In this document: piece by piece, positions 9,141 through 17,488 of the stretch | Layout: each line of letters opens with the position of its first letter | Position numbering within the stretch: the first letter of the stretch is position 1 | Origin: Roseivirga sp. E12 | GTDB taxonomy: Bacteria; Bacteroidota; Bacteroidia; Cytophagales; Cyclobacteriaceae | Reading direction: 5' to 3' | Assembly: GCF_017592825.1 (NCBI RefSeq) | Contig: NZ_JAGFMD010000006.1 | Location: 62,001-126,000 of the forward strand | Length of the DNA stretch: 64,000 nucleotides | Notes under the pieces: model-generated | The model's input: the letters and a program-made list of their open reading frames with translations, nothing else | Database searches by the model: none | What the model was told of the DNA's origin: nothing | Position numbers and translations under genes: made by a program

Positions 9141-9659
9141 TTACCAACCCCTTCCGCCCGCGGGAGTAACTCCTTTCAGCCTAGCATAGGTAATCACTTT
9201 GCCATATTCTCTTTCTATATGATCAGTTAGCGATAAGATAGCTTTGAGTCGAGGCATCTTACTGCCGAACCAATCAACTTCTTGGGACAAATCGCTATCA
9301 CTTAAATTCGATATAGCGTCATTAATGTATTTAAAAGATGCCTCCATAGCCGATATGACTTCCTTCTTGTTCGAATCATCGAAAGAAGGTCTATCTATTT
9401 TGGGGGCATTCACCGTAGGACCAAAAAGATAGTTAGCGCCTATCGTATGGCCCACTAGGCCACCAAATGGCGCAACCTCTTTAGTAGGTTGGTATGTAAA
9501 GTGTTCAGCAGGCATCGCCTTGGTAGTAGTAAGGAACATATTGGTCATATTCTGCCAAGCGCTCACTAAATCGGATTGCTTAATTCCTTGTGCCTTGACG
9601 TTCATACTTCCGATGGCGATGAGGCAAATGATTAAAAAAGTTCTGTTGAGTTTCTTCAT
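9141..9659 (-). CDS. Exported DinB-like four-helix protein
   Basis: A 172-residue protein with a signal peptide (about 1-24, ending VKAQ). The body is helical with conserved His positions of the DinB/YfiT superfamily (VGHTIGANYLFGP near 70-82 and DHIEREYGK near 149-157), which bind a metal in that family. DinB-like proteins are often metal-dependent thiol transferases, but an exported one is not of known role. It is probably the first gene of the three-gene leftward set (DinB-like, FGE-like, TolB-like), with 75 bp to the preferred start of the next gene. Confidence 0.88.
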   Translation of the reverse strand: MKKLNRTFLIICLIAIGSMNVKAQGIKQSDLVSAWQNMTNMFLTTTKAMPAEHFTYQPTKEVAPFGGLVGHTIGANYLFGPTVNAPKIDRPSFDDSNKKEVISAMEASFKYINDAISNLSDSDLSQEVDWFGSKMPRLKAILSLTDHIEREYGKVITYARLKGVTPAGGRGW

Positions 9660-9697
9660 GATATTTTCTGTTATACCATGAACTTACGTCCATAAAA

Positions 9698-9712
9698 GAG
9701 TCTTGGAGACTC
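9698..9712 (-). terminator. Hairpin with T run after the second LytTR operon
   Basis: On the minus strand GAGTCT-CCA-AGACTC is followed by TTTT. It lies 32 bp past the stop of the response-regulator gene and before the DinB-like gene, so it probably ends the kinase-regulator transcript. The stem is short (6 bp). Confidence 0.55.
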
Positions 9713-9744
9713 GGAATGGGATGATCAGAATAGTTTGGGACGAC

Positions 9745-10521
9745 TTACTTGACGAAGTATAAATCCATGAACTGAGTGATCAATGGCTTCTGACTTTTGG
9801 CCGATCGTAAAGTCTTGCCATTCTTCATCTGGAAGCTAAACTCATTGCCGGTGAGGTATTGATAAGATTTCACAAACCGTCTATTAACCAGAAATGACCG
9901 ATGAATTCGCAAAAATTCTTCTTTGTCGAGTGAGCTCTCCATTTGATTCATGGTAGCCCGATAAACATACTGCTGATCACTGGTATGCAACACTACATAG
10001 TTGCCGGCCGACTCAAGAAACTGCACATCATCTACCTTGACATAGATTTCCCGGCCCTTGTCTTTCAACATGAATGTTCTCAGTGTTTCTGCGCTCTCCT
10101 GCGCAACCGAATCAATTAGGTTCTGGACATGCTGATTATAAACTGAAGTTCTCTCAAGCTTCAACTGTTCCTTCGCCCGTGAGACAGATTCATCAAAACG
10201 CTCTTGTTCAAATGGCTTCAATAGATAATCGAGTGCATTTACTTGAAAAGCATCTAGCGCAAATTGGTCATAAGCTGTTGTGAAAATGATAACCGGAAGT
10301 TTCTTGAGACTCAGCTTGCTCAGTACATAAAATCCATCATGACCTGGCATTTGGATATCCAAAAACAGCAAATCGGGCTCGCGTTCGTGAATCAGATCTA
10401 TCGCCTGCTCTGCATTTTTTGCTTCAGCAACTACCTCAATATCGTCATGTACTTCTAATAGTTTAAGAATCCGTTGGCGAGCCAAGAACTCATCATCTAC
10501 TATGATGGCCTTTATATTCAT
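9745..10521 (-). CDS. LytTR-family response regulator (system 2)
   Basis: A 258-residue LytR/AlgR-type regulator. Receiver domain (1-120): IIVDDE at 6-11, phosphoacceptor Asp55 (LLFLDIQMPGHDG), conserved Lys in LLKPFEQ. A linker of about 30 residues leads to the LytTR DNA-binding domain (about 150-255) with FLRIHRSFLVNRRFV. The stop-start overlap with the kinase is 4 nt, as in system 1. It ends in a TTTTATGG-flanked hairpin terminator. The regulon is unknown; direct TACTAAYG repeats at 11645-11668 upstream of the kinase are a possible autoregulatory site. Confidence 0.95.
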   Translation of the reverse strand: MNIKAIIVDDEFLARQRILKLLEVHDDIEVVAEAKNAEQAIDLIHEREPDLLFLDIQMPGHDGFYVLSKLSLKKLPVIIFTTAYDQFALDAFQVNALDYLLKPFEQERFDESVSRAKEQLKLERTSVYNQHVQNLIDSVAQESAETLRTFMLKDKGREIYVKVDDVQFLESAGNYVVLHTSDQQYVYRATMNQMESSLDKEEFLRIHRSFLVNRRFVKSYQYLTGNEFSFQMKNGKTLRSAKSQKPLITQFMDLYFVK

Positions 10522-11612
10522 AGCGGTTGAAACTTTAGAAACGGCACATTCATTTCCACTTTATAACCAGCACCTTCCAATTGGCCGCTTTCAAGTTCAA
10601 AATCATTCTGATAGAACTGAGACAAGCGCTTTAACACATTGCTTAGCCCAATACCCGATCCCGGAACATCACTAGAAACACCTTCTCCATTATCTTGAAT
10701 AGTGATTACCACGCGATCGCCTGAAACCTTGGCTGACAATTGAATTGAGCCTCCCTCCTGCATATCCTTTATTCCATGCTTGATGGCATTTTCAACAATC
10801 GGCTGCAAAATCAGATAAGGTAAGGTGGCATTTAATGCCGCTTCTTCAATGTCATAATGAATCTCAAGTCGATCTTGAAACCTCACATGCTCAATGCCCA
10901 AGTAGTTTTGAATGTACTCAACTTCTTCAGCCAAACTGGCCTCCTGTTTTCTCTCATGGTCTAAAGTACTCCGCATGAGCTGACCAAGTCTTGAAGTCAT
11001 CTTCTGTGCATCTTTAGGATTTATATCAATCAAAGATGAAATGGAGTGAAGTGTATTAAATAAGAAATGAGGATGCAGCTGCATCTTGAGAGCTTTCAGT
11101 TGCGCGAGATTAAGCTCCTTCTGCTTTTCCAGATATTGTTGATAATAGAGAATGGCTATAAACAGGCCTAGCAAAATCCAACCCTGAATAAGGCTTGTTA
11201 AGGTTCCTGAGTACAAAAGCTGAAGATTCTTTTCACTCAGTGGGCTTGCCATAAACCCTGACTTGAAAAAATAAAGACCGTCAAATGCGATGGTTGATAA
11301 AAAACGATGAACGAAGGCCATCAAAAGGGTGGTCAGAAGAATCAATATTATTTTTTTATACCGATCGGTATTTTTATTTAAAACCACTGCTCTGGACTGC
11401 CAGTCAACAATTGGAGTGAAGAGAATCCATATGAAAAAGTTTGTCACAGCCTTGGCTGGCACCGCGTACCAACTGTATTCATAATTAAACTCGTTGACCA
11501 CATAGGTTGTATAGTCTTCGAGGATAACCAACAGGGAAATTACAGTTGCTCCCAAAAACAACCATTTCATCCCAATGGATAACTTATGATATGGATTAAT
11601 CGATATTTTCAA
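10518..11612 (-). CDS. LytS-like sensor histidine kinase (system 2)
   Basis: A 364-residue membrane kinase of the His_kinase family. About four membrane segments (near 14-32, 53-70, 87-105 and 135-157) precede a coiled stretch and the phosphoacceptor motif LHPHFLFNTLHSI (His182). The ATPase part has the N-box PIVENAIKHGI and the G-box DNGEGVSSDVPGSGIGLSN, both complete. It is the first gene of an operon with its LytTR regulator. It is similar in plan, but not closely similar in sequence, to the kinase at 1469-2497, so the two pairs are not a recent duplication. Confidence 0.95.
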   Translation of the reverse strand: MKISINPYHKLSIGMKWLFLGATVISLLVILEDYTTYVVNEFNYEYSWYAVPAKAVTNFFIWILFTPIVDWQSRAVVLNKNTDRYKKIILILLTTLLMAFVHRFLSTIAFDGLYFFKSGFMASPLSEKNLQLLYSGTLTSLIQGWILLGLFIAILYYQQYLEKQKELNLAQLKALKMQLHPHFLFNTLHSISSLIDINPKDAQKMTSRLGQLMRSTLDHERKQEASLAEEVEYIQNYLGIEHVRFQDRLEIHYDIEEAALNATLPYLILQPIVENAIKHGIKDMQEGGSIQLSAKVSGDRVVITIQDNGEGVSSDVPGSGIGLSNVLKRLSQFYQNDFELESGQLEGAGYKVEMNVPFLKFQPL

Positions 11613-11644
11613 GACCCAATGAATGAGGGTTAACTAAACAAAAG

Positions 11645-11668
11645 TACTAACGTAATTTTATACTAATG
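11645..11668. promoter_or_regulatory. Direct repeat TACTAAYG upstream of kinase gene
   Basis: TACTAACG (11645-11652) and TACTAATG (11661-11668) are 16 bp apart in the 102-bp divergent region between the system 2 kinase and the Cys-rich lipoprotein. LytTR regulators bind direct repeats, which makes this a candidate site, but the spacing is not the usual two turns. Confidence 0.3.
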
Positions 11669-11714
11669 TTTCGTTGTTGATTAACGGAACAGAATGTGAC
11701 CAAACCTAAGAACC

Positions 11715-12155
11715 ATGTCGAGACCTTTCGCTATCCTATGTACAATTCTGTTACTTTCATCTTGTGGGCAAACCAAGGAACGGACAGACGTATCCGCCAT
11801 AACCTACAGAGAGTTCTACGACCTGATGTTCGAGGACTATGCCAATCGAGTCGAGTGGCATGAGGATGATTTTAACCAAGAGGCTACGGCCTTTATTCAA
11901 CTCAACAACAAGGGTGCTTGTGAGTCCGAAAACTGTGGAGAAAAAACATTTGTGAAAAACGAGAGTACTGATCGTTCGATTAGAGTAATTGTAAAAACGG
12001 CCTTCTCAATACCTAATACGCTTCCTTATATAGCCAATCAATTCGTGTTGGCACCGGGAGAAGAAGTCTACCTTACTTGTACAGAGTTTTGCTTAAATGA
12101 TGAGCACTACGATTTAGACCAGTCTATTGTAGTCGCTGCCTTTGTCAACGATTAA
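11715..12155 (+). CDS. Small Cys-containing lipoprotein of unknown function
   Basis: A 146-residue protein with a lipoprotein signal (lipobox LSSC, Cys17). The mature part is acidic and carries two close cysteine pairs, Cys69/Cys74 (ACESENC) and Cys122/Cys126 (TCTEFC), likely to form disulfides or hold a metal in the periplasm. No family is recognised. It is divergent from the second LytS/LytR-like operon, which may control it, and its stop overlaps by 4 nt the stop of the convergent heptose-kinase gene. Confidence 0.8.
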   Translation: MSRPFAILCTILLLSSCGQTKERTDVSAITYREFYDLMFEDYANRVEWHEDDFNQEATAFIQLNNKGACESENCGEKTFVKNESTDRSIRVIVKTAFSIPNTLPYIANQFVLAPGEEVYLTCTEFCLNDEHYDLDQSIVVAAFVND

Positions 12156-13144
12156 AGAAGTTCGAATCTCTCGATTTCTTTCTTAAGGTCTTCCTTTTCA
12201 ACCGGCACTACACCCACATGCTCACACACCAAGCCACCACCCAAGTTAGCAAGGGCTGCAGTCGTTTTCGCATCAAGTCCTGCGGCTAAACCACAAGCAA
12301 CAATACTGATCACCGTATCTCCTGCACCTGAAACATCCGAAATCTGACGAATGTGAGCTGGAATCAAATGAGTGTCTCCGTTGTCTTTGATAAAAACACC
12401 ATGCTCAGAGAGCGTAACCATCACCATTTTGGCATCTAGAGCTTCTTGAAGAGCCTTAGCACCTGATTTCACTGACTCTAAATCAGTAGGGTCACAATCA
12501 ATTTTGAGGCCTTCTCTCAACTCCTTCAAGTTCGGCTTAAAGAGTGTTGCGCCTTTATAGTCCAGGAAGTTCCTCTTTTTAGGGTCGACCACGGTTGGTA
12601 TGCCAAGTCTATTGGCTTCGGCAATGGTCTCTGAAATGATGGTCTTATTAATTACACCTTTGTCATAATCCTCAAAGATGACTGCATCACATTCGGGAAG
12701 TAAATTCTTGATGTGCGCCAAAAGACTCTTCTCCTCAATAGGAGATAATCCTTTGTCCGTTTCATAGTCAACCCTTAGCAGCTGATGCGCTCCCGAAAGC
12801 ACTCTTTCCTTTACAGTAGTCTGGCGATCCGTACTGACAATTACTCCTTTACCGGGAATGCCTCTTTCCTTCAACCTTTTCAAAAAGAACTCTCCATCAA
12901 TATCATCGCCTACAATGGCACATGGAATTGGCGTGGCACCCAAAGCCTGTACGTTCAAAGCAACGTTGGCTGCTCCTCCTAGTCTTTTGTCTTTTTTGCT
13001 TGCAAGAACCACTGGTACAGGGGCCTCCGGAGAAATTCTAGAAACTCCACCAAATACATATGAATCCACCATTACATCTCCAATGACGAGAATCTTCAGT
13101 TTGCTGAAAGCTTCAAATAGAGAGTTGGCGTCTGAAAAATTCAT
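12152..13144 (-). CDS. D-glycero-beta-D-manno-heptose-7-phosphate kinase (RfaE1/HldA type)
   Basis: A 330-residue PfkB-family sugar kinase. It shows the family start (KILVIGDVMVDSYVFGGVSRISPEAP), the GGAANVALN substrate motif (56-64) and the DVSGAGDTV anion-hole and catalytic motif near 269-277. It phosphorylates heptose 7-phosphate to the 1,7-bisphosphate for LPS heptose. The adenylyltransferase half of bifunctional HldE is absent, so this is the stand-alone kinase. It is the last gene of clpS-recR-aminotransferase-kinase; the isomerase gene gmhA is 29 kb away at 42297. Confidence 0.9.
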   Translation of the reverse strand: MNFSDANSLFEAFSKLKILVIGDVMVDSYVFGGVSRISPEAPVPVVLASKKDKRLGGAANVALNVQALGATPIPCAIVGDDIDGEFFLKRLKERGIPGKGVIVSTDRQTTVKERVLSGAHQLLRVDYETDKGLSPIEEKSLLAHIKNLLPECDAVIFEDYDKGVINKTIISETIAEANRLGIPTVVDPKKRNFLDYKGATLFKPNLKELREGLKIDCDPTDLESVKSGAKALQEALDAKMVMVTLSEHGVFIKDNGDTHLIPAHIRQISDVSGAGDTVISIVACGLAAGLDAKTTAALANLGGGLVCEHVGVVPVEKEDLKKEIERFELL

Positions 13145-14341
13145 TTATGAAAGTTTGGCTAGGGCTTCTTTAATTCGTCTAATGGCTTCTCTTAAGTCTT
13201 CTTCCGAAGCGGCATACGAAAGTCTGATACAGCTAGGGTCTCCGAACGCTTCACCTGTCACAACCGACACCTGTGCATGATCCAAGATAAACATGCTCAG
13301 ATCGCTTGCATTGTTAATACTTGTTTCCCCATCAGATTTACCGAAGTAGGCACTGATATCTGGGAAGAAGTAAAATGCACCTTGAGGAAGGTTGGTTTTA
13401 AAACCAGGAATACTATCGAGCAAATCTTTCACAAGATCCCTTCTGCGAAGATATTCCTTAGCCATCTCGCGTGTAGGTCCTAAGTCTGAGGTTAGTGCAG
13501 TATAAGCCGCTCTTTGGGCAATACCACAATTGGCAGAAGTAAATTGACCTTGTACTTTATTACAAGCCCTAGCCAGCCAAAGTGGAGCTCCAATATAGCC
13601 AACCCTCCAGCCAGTCATCGCAAAGCCTTTGGCCATTCCGTTTACCGTCACGGTTCTATCAATCATACCTGGCAGCGCGCCAATACTGGCATGTGCACCT
13701 GTATAATTGATATGCTCATAAATTTCATCGGCTATAACAACTAGGTTTTCATGTCCTAAAATGACTTCTGATAACTCAAGAAGTTCTTCTTTGGTAAACA
13801 CCGAACCTGTCGGATTACAGGGGGATGAAAAGATTAATGCTTTGGTTTTTGGCGTAATGGCCGCTGCTAGTTGATCCGCAGTCACCTTGAAATCAGATTC
13901 GATGCCCCCATTCACATACACTGGAACTCCGCCAGCTAATTCTATGAGCGCAGAATAACTCACCCAGAAAGGTGCGAAAACAACAACCTCATCGCCTTCA
14001 TTAATCAGGGCCTGAAAGACATTGGCTATTGATTGCTTAGCACCGTTGGAAATTACGATTTGATCTGCCGAATACTCCAGATCATTTTCTCTCTTGAATT
14101 TCTCAGAAATGGCCTGACGTACATCTAAGTAACCGTTGACGGGTGGGTATGCAAAGTACTTCTCCTCATCAATGGCATCTTTCGCGCCTTGTTGAATATG
14201 CTTTGGCGTTTTAAAGTCCGGTTCTCCCAAACTTAAACTAATGACATTTATACCTCTCGCCTTGTACTCTCTGGCTTTGGCAGCCATGGCCAAAGTAGCC
14301 GACTCGGCCATGTTTTTAATACGATCTGAAAGCATTTCCAT
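13145..14341 (-). CDS. Class I PLP-dependent aminotransferase (aspartate aminotransferase type)
   Basis: A 398-residue fold-type I aminotransferase of the aspartate aminotransferase Ib subgroup. Seen are SLGEPDFKTP (37-46), the substrate-loop SSPCNPTGS (172-180), the PLP-Lys motif NGMAKGFAMTGWRVGY with Lys238, and the C-terminal CIRLSYA holding the carboxylate-binding Arg. It transfers the amino group between aspartate (possibly other amino acids) and 2-oxoglutarate in the cytoplasm. The stop directly abuts the kinase start, and recR is 8 bp upstream, so it is part of one operon. Exact substrate not provable from sequence. Confidence 0.93.
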   Translation of the reverse strand: MEMLSDRIKNMAESATLAMAAKAREYKARGINVISLSLGEPDFKTPKHIQQGAKDAIDEEKYFAYPPVNGYLDVRQAISEKFKRENDLEYSADQIVISNGAKQSIANVFQALINEGDEVVVFAPFWVSYSALIELAGGVPVYVNGGIESDFKVTADQLAAAITPKTKALIFSSPCNPTGSVFTKEELLELSEVILGHENLVVIADEIYEHINYTGAHASIGALPGMIDRTVTVNGMAKGFAMTGWRVGYIGAPLWLARACNKVQGQFTSANCGIAQRAAYTALTSDLGPTREMAKEYLRRRDLVKDLLDSIPGFKTNLPQGAFYFFPDISAYFGKSDGETSINNASDLSMFILDHAQVSVVTGEAFGDPSCIRLSYAASEEDLREAIRRIKEALAKLS

Positions 14342-14349
14342 ATTCGGAC

Positions 14350-14955
14350 TTATTCGTATGTTGTTCTAGTCATGATACTCCTACCTAAGGTTACTTCATC
14401 GGCAAATTCAAGTTCTCCACCAATTGGTATGCCTCTGGCAATTGAAGTGATTTTCACACCGTATTCCTTAAGCTTCTTTGTCAAGTAAAATGCGGTTGTA
14501 TCGCCTTCCATTGTAGGATTCAGTGCCAAAATTACTTCTTCTATTTTAGGCTCACTATCTTTTATCCTTTTTATTAAAGTATCAATATTCAGCTCCTCTG
14601 GACCGATACCTTCAATAGGTGAAATTACCCCTCCTAGTACATGATAAAGTCCTCTGTATTGAGCTGTATTTTCAATGGCAATTACATCTGGGGTGTCTTG
14701 CACCACACAAACAGTTGTCAGTTCTCTTTTGATGGTTCTACAGGTACAATCAGTGGTATCGGAAATGATATGACAAGTATTGCAATACTGAGTGTCTTCT
14801 CTTAATCGATTCAGGGCATCCGATAGATGAGTGGTGGTAATCTTATCTTGCTTTAAAAGGTGAAGTACTAACCTTAAAGCAGTCTTCTTACCGATCCCAG
14901 GTAGTTTAGATATCTCCTCGATTGCATTTTCAACGAGTTTGGGAGGGAAATTCAA
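14350..14955 (-). CDS. recR: Recombination protein RecR
   Basis: A 201-residue RecR that works with RecO/RecF in loading RecA at gaps. The N-terminal helix-hairpin-helix (KLPGIGKKTALRLVLHLL, about 17-34), a zinc finger (58-72) and a Toprim domain (VCVVQDTPDVIAIENT onward) are in the usual order. The finger reads CNTC then CTC: Cys58, Cys61, Cys70, Cys72, one residue shorter than the usual CxxC second pair. It is second in the clpS-recR-aminotransferase-kinase run. Confidence 0.96.
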   Translation of the reverse strand: MNFPPKLVENAIEEISKLPGIGKKTALRLVLHLLKQDKITTTHLSDALNRLREDTQYCNTCHIISDTTDCTCRTIKRELTTVCVVQDTPDVIAIENTAQYRGLYHVLGGVISPIEGIGPEELNIDTLIKRIKDSEPKIEEVILALNPTMEGDTTAFYLTKKLKEYGVKITSIARGIPIGGELEFADEVTLGRSIMTRTTYE

Positions 14956-14982
14956 GGTCTTTTTTAAGGATTAAGGAATGAA

Positions 14983-15264
14983 TCACATGACCGTGGCAGT
15001 AATGCCGGCATCCAAAATATTCTCACACATTGGACGCAATTCTGTGAACGATCCTGATTTAACAGTACACTTTCCTTTATAATGAATTAAAAGTGTGCAT
15101 TGCTCCGCTTGTTCTGCAGAATGACTACAAATCTTTATCAATGTATTAATGACATGCTCAAAAGTATTCACATCATCATTGAAAACGACCAAATCACAAA
15201 GGTCATCCTCAACGGCTACTTCCATCAATTCAACTTCCTCTTCTTCTTGGTAATTCAAATGCAT
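14983..15264 (-). CDS. clpS: ClpS adaptor of the ClpAP protease
   Basis: A 93-residue ClpS. The N-end-rule recognition core is clear: LVVFNDDVNTFEHVINTLIKIC (about 25-46), then HSAEQAEQCTLLIHYKGKC. ClpS hands substrates with destabilising N-terminal residues to ClpA/ClpC. The N-terminus is acidic (QEEEEVELME). It is 27 bp ahead of recR and is probably the first gene of that operon. No clp ATPase or protease gene is nearby. Confidence 0.93.
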   Translation of the reverse strand: MHLNYQEEEEVELMEVAVEDDLCDLVVFNDDVNTFEHVINTLIKICSHSAEQAEQCTLLIHYKGKCTVKSGSFTELRPMCENILDAGITATVM

Positions 15265-15318
15265 CGCTTAGAATTTTGACAAATTTAATAAAATTTCAAC
15301 TCTCAAGCCACTCTACAG

Positions 15319-16104
15319 CTACTGGTTCTTCTGTTCGATATTCTCCATTCGCTGCATCAGCGCTTTCAATTGTTCTTCCACAGAATGTACTTTCTCTTCA
15401 ATCTTTTTCGGGGAATTGAGATGAGTACTCAATTTACCTCTGACCACCCATAGTTCAATAAGAGATTCCATATCAATTGACACCGGCTTAAAGCTTGGAT
15501 TATCGGCAGCCAATTCTAGGGTGTCAAACTTCTCTAATCTACCAACAGCAATCACCTCCTTCGTCACTGCCAAGAGTACTGAATTCTCGTGAGATTGATC
15601 TATACTATCCCAATCCACCTTTTCACAAAACAGAAAGTCACCATGATGAAGCCCTTGTTGGTCAACCACCATATGGTCACCTATCATTTCGAATAGTCGA
15701 TTGACTCCTTTTCCAAGAAACGGCAATTCGCACTTGGGTAAGGACTCCAAAAAATCACGCTTTTGATGATTGACTATATAATTGAGGTGTTGTGATTGAA
15801 GGACGAGACTGGCTTTGCTGGTTTGTTTAGGTGAGGGTACCCCTTGATGCAATGCATCCAGCTTTTGATTAACTAGATTAAAGCTATATAGATCATTAAC
15901 CGTCAGCTCTTTGGTCAATAACACGTCAATTGATAAGCCAAAATAATGAGCAATTTCGATCAATGTCTGAATTTTTGGTTCAGATCTACCCTCCTCATAG
16001 GCCCCTACACTTGGTCTGGCCAAATTAAATAATTCGGCAAAATTAGCCTGAGACAGCTTTCTGACCGCTCTAATGCGCTTTATGTTCTGACCTACGTATG
16101 ACAT
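15319..16104 (-). CDS. XRE-family regulator with degenerate S24/LexA-like C-terminal domain
   Basis: An open frame runs to 16227, but the start at 16104 fits best, giving 261 residues with the helix-turn-helix at once (about 4-60: IRAVRKLSQANFAELFNLAR then PSVGAYEEGRSEPK). The C-terminal part (about 130-225) looks like a LexA/CI dimerisation and autoproteolysis domain, but the catalytic Ser of GDSM is His144 (GDHM) and the Lys of the KRL motif is missing (AVGRLEKF), so self-cleavage is not expected. A coiled coil ends the chain (232-261). It is divergent from the psp-like operon and probably regulates it. Confidence 0.88.
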   Translation of the reverse strand: MSYVGQNIKRIRAVRKLSQANFAELFNLARPSVGAYEEGRSEPKIQTLIEIAHYFGLSIDVLLTKELTVNDLYSFNLVNQKLDALHQGVPSPKQTSKASLVLQSQHLNYIVNHQKRDFLESLPKCELPFLGKGVNRLFEMIGDHMVVDQQGLHHGDFLFCEKVDWDSIDQSHENSVLLAVTKEVIAVGRLEKFDTLELAADNPSFKPVSIDMESLIELWVVRGKLSTHLNSPKKIEEKVHSVEEQLKALMQRMENIEQKNQ

Positions 16105-16135
16105 TGAAAAATAATTGCTAATTTTTTGAGCAACT

Positions 16136-16286
16136 CTAAAACTTTTTGCATATTTGTTTCGTAAACATAGAGTAATTAATTCAAAACATAAACGGTCATG
16201 ATTAAAAATAAGCCTCCAAGGCACCAATTCAAAAGTTTTAGGGCACCACCAACTCTGGTAAATCCCTAAACTTAAGGTAACCTTAA
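16136..16286. promoter_or_regulatory. Operator-like inverted repeats between XRE regulator and psp-like operon
   Basis: Two elements are seen. The first is a widely spaced 11-bp inverted pair, CTAAAACTTTT (16136-16146) and AAAAGTTTTAG (16231-16241). The second is a compact palindrome TTAAGG-TAA-CCTTAA (16272-16286) placed where the -33 box of the rightward promoter would be. Their position between a regulator and its divergent neighbour makes them candidate operators. Confidence 0.5.
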
Positions 16287-16291
16287 ATTTC

Positions 16292-16299
16292 TAAATTTG
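16292..16299 (+). promoter_or_regulatory. Candidate -7 element (TAAATTTG) of the psp-like operon
   Basis: TAAATTTG matches the Bacteroidota -7 consensus TAnnTTTG exactly and lies 37 bp before the first ATG, giving a leader of about 30 nt. No TTTG is seen at the -33 distance; the compact palindrome overlaps that spot. Confidence 0.5.
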
Positions 16300-16336
16300 A
16301 TGTTATCAAAAAACAGACAATAAAATCAACTCAAAA

Positions 16337-16732
16337 ATGGATAACTACTTTCAGAAAGTTAAAAACTACATCACCGACCTAGACTATGCCATACTCATGG
16401 AAGATGAGGCGGATGGTCTAATGGTCATCGAAAGTGAAGAAGACGGAATCAAGAATCTTGTCTTAGGTATTGAAGAACCATTACTCATTATAGAGCAATC
16501 ACTGGTTAACCTTAACGATACCTCGGCAGAAACATACCTCCACTTACTTCAGAAAAACAGAGATATCGTACATGGAGCCTTTGTGGTAGATGAAACCGGT
16601 AAGCGAGTAATCTTCAGGGATACGCTACAGTTAGCTAACCTTGACCTAAACGAATTAGAGGCCTCATTCAATTCTTTGGCCTTACTACTGAGTGAATACT
16701 CAGAACAATTATTAAGTGTAGCAGAAAAATAA
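16337..16732 (+). CDS. YjfI-like (DUF2170/YbjN-like) small acidic protein
   Basis: A 131-residue acidic soluble protein, first gene of the rightward psp-like operon. The layout (beta-rich first half, then TYLHLLQKNRDIVHGAFVVDE, then a helical tail ELEASFNSLALLLSEYSEQL) is like YjfI and other small proteins with the type III secretion chaperone-like fold. E. coli yjfI also directly precedes a PspA-type gene (yjfJ), which supports the assignment by position. It may bind or chaperone the PspA protein; this is inference. It starts 37 bp after a TAnnTTTG element and is followed after 11 bp by pspA. Confidence 0.75.
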   Translation: MDNYFQKVKNYITDLDYAILMEDEADGLMVIESEEDGIKNLVLGIEEPLLIIEQSLVNLNDTSAETYLHLLQKNRDIVHGAFVVDETGKRVIFRDTLQLANLDLNELEASFNSLALLLSEYSEQLLSVAEK

Positions 16733-16743
16733 AAAATAAAGAT

Positions 16744-17451
16744 ATGAACGTATTCAAACGAATGTTTAAAATGGGCCAGGCAGAAGCACATTCTGCATTG
16801 GATCAATTGGAAAACCCAATCAAGTTAACAGAGCAAGGCATAAGAGATCTTAAAAAGGATCTTGACGAAAGCTTAAAAGCTTTGGCCGAAGTAAAGGCAA
16901 TGGCAATTCGCTCAAAAAATGATCTTCAGACTTCTAAAAGCAAGGCTAAGGATTATGAAAACAAGGCCATGCTTCTATTGAAGAAAGCACAGAACGGTGA
17001 TTTCGATGCTTCTGAAGCAGACAGACTTGCCAGCGAAGCTTTGGTGAAAAAAGAAGAAGAGCTAGAGCACGCCACTAGATCACAGGAAGAGGTAAATCGT
17101 TTCGAAACTAACATTGGTCAGTTGGATCAGAATGTTAAGAAAATTAGAGCGACCATCAGTAAGTATGAAAACGAACTGAAAACCTTAAAAGCTAGGGTAA
17201 AAGTGAGTCAAGCAACAAAAAAGCTCAATAAGCAGATGGCTCAAATTGACTCATCTAGTACTGTGACTATGCTTGAGCGTATGAAGGATAAGGTTGCCCA
17301 AGATGAAGCCTTGGCTCAGTCTTATGGAGAAATTGCTAACGAGAGCAAGTCCATCGATGATGAAATCGATAAAGCATTAGAAGGTGGTGAAAGTCAGGCG
17401 AAAGCTGCTGACAGTCTAGCTGCCCTAAAAAACAAACTAGGAATGGAGTAA
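16744..17451 (+). CDS. pspA: PspA/IM30-family membrane-stress protein
   Basis: A 235-residue PspA/IM30 (YjfJ-like) protein. The N-terminus (MNVFKRMFKMGQAEAHSALD) has the amphipathic character used for membrane binding; the rest is nearly all coiled coil, with the KLTEQGIRDLKKDLDESL segment typical of the family near 26-45. PspA proteins are ESCRT-III-like and coat and repair damaged inner membrane. Unlike enterobacterial psp there is no pspF/pspB/pspC here. The gene is second in the operon, and its companions (DUF4178, DUF350, spermidine synthase) match the yjf type of PspA neighbourhood. Confidence 0.93.
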   Translation: MNVFKRMFKMGQAEAHSALDQLENPIKLTEQGIRDLKKDLDESLKALAEVKAMAIRSKNDLQTSKSKAKDYENKAMLLLKKAQNGDFDASEADRLASEALVKKEEELEHATRSQEEVNRFETNIGQLDQNVKKIRATISKYENELKTLKARVKVSQATKKLNKQMAQIDSSSTVTMLERMKDKVAQDEALAQSYGEIANESKSIDDEIDKALEGGESQAKAADSLAALKNKLGME

Positions 17452-17488
17452 TCCATTCTTAGTTTTTCAACCAAAAATAATCACGGTC

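Noticed and set aside
12858-13280. 140-residue plus-strand ORF opposite the heptose kinase and aminotransferase
   Set aside because: Spans two real genes on the other strand and has no recognisable domain.
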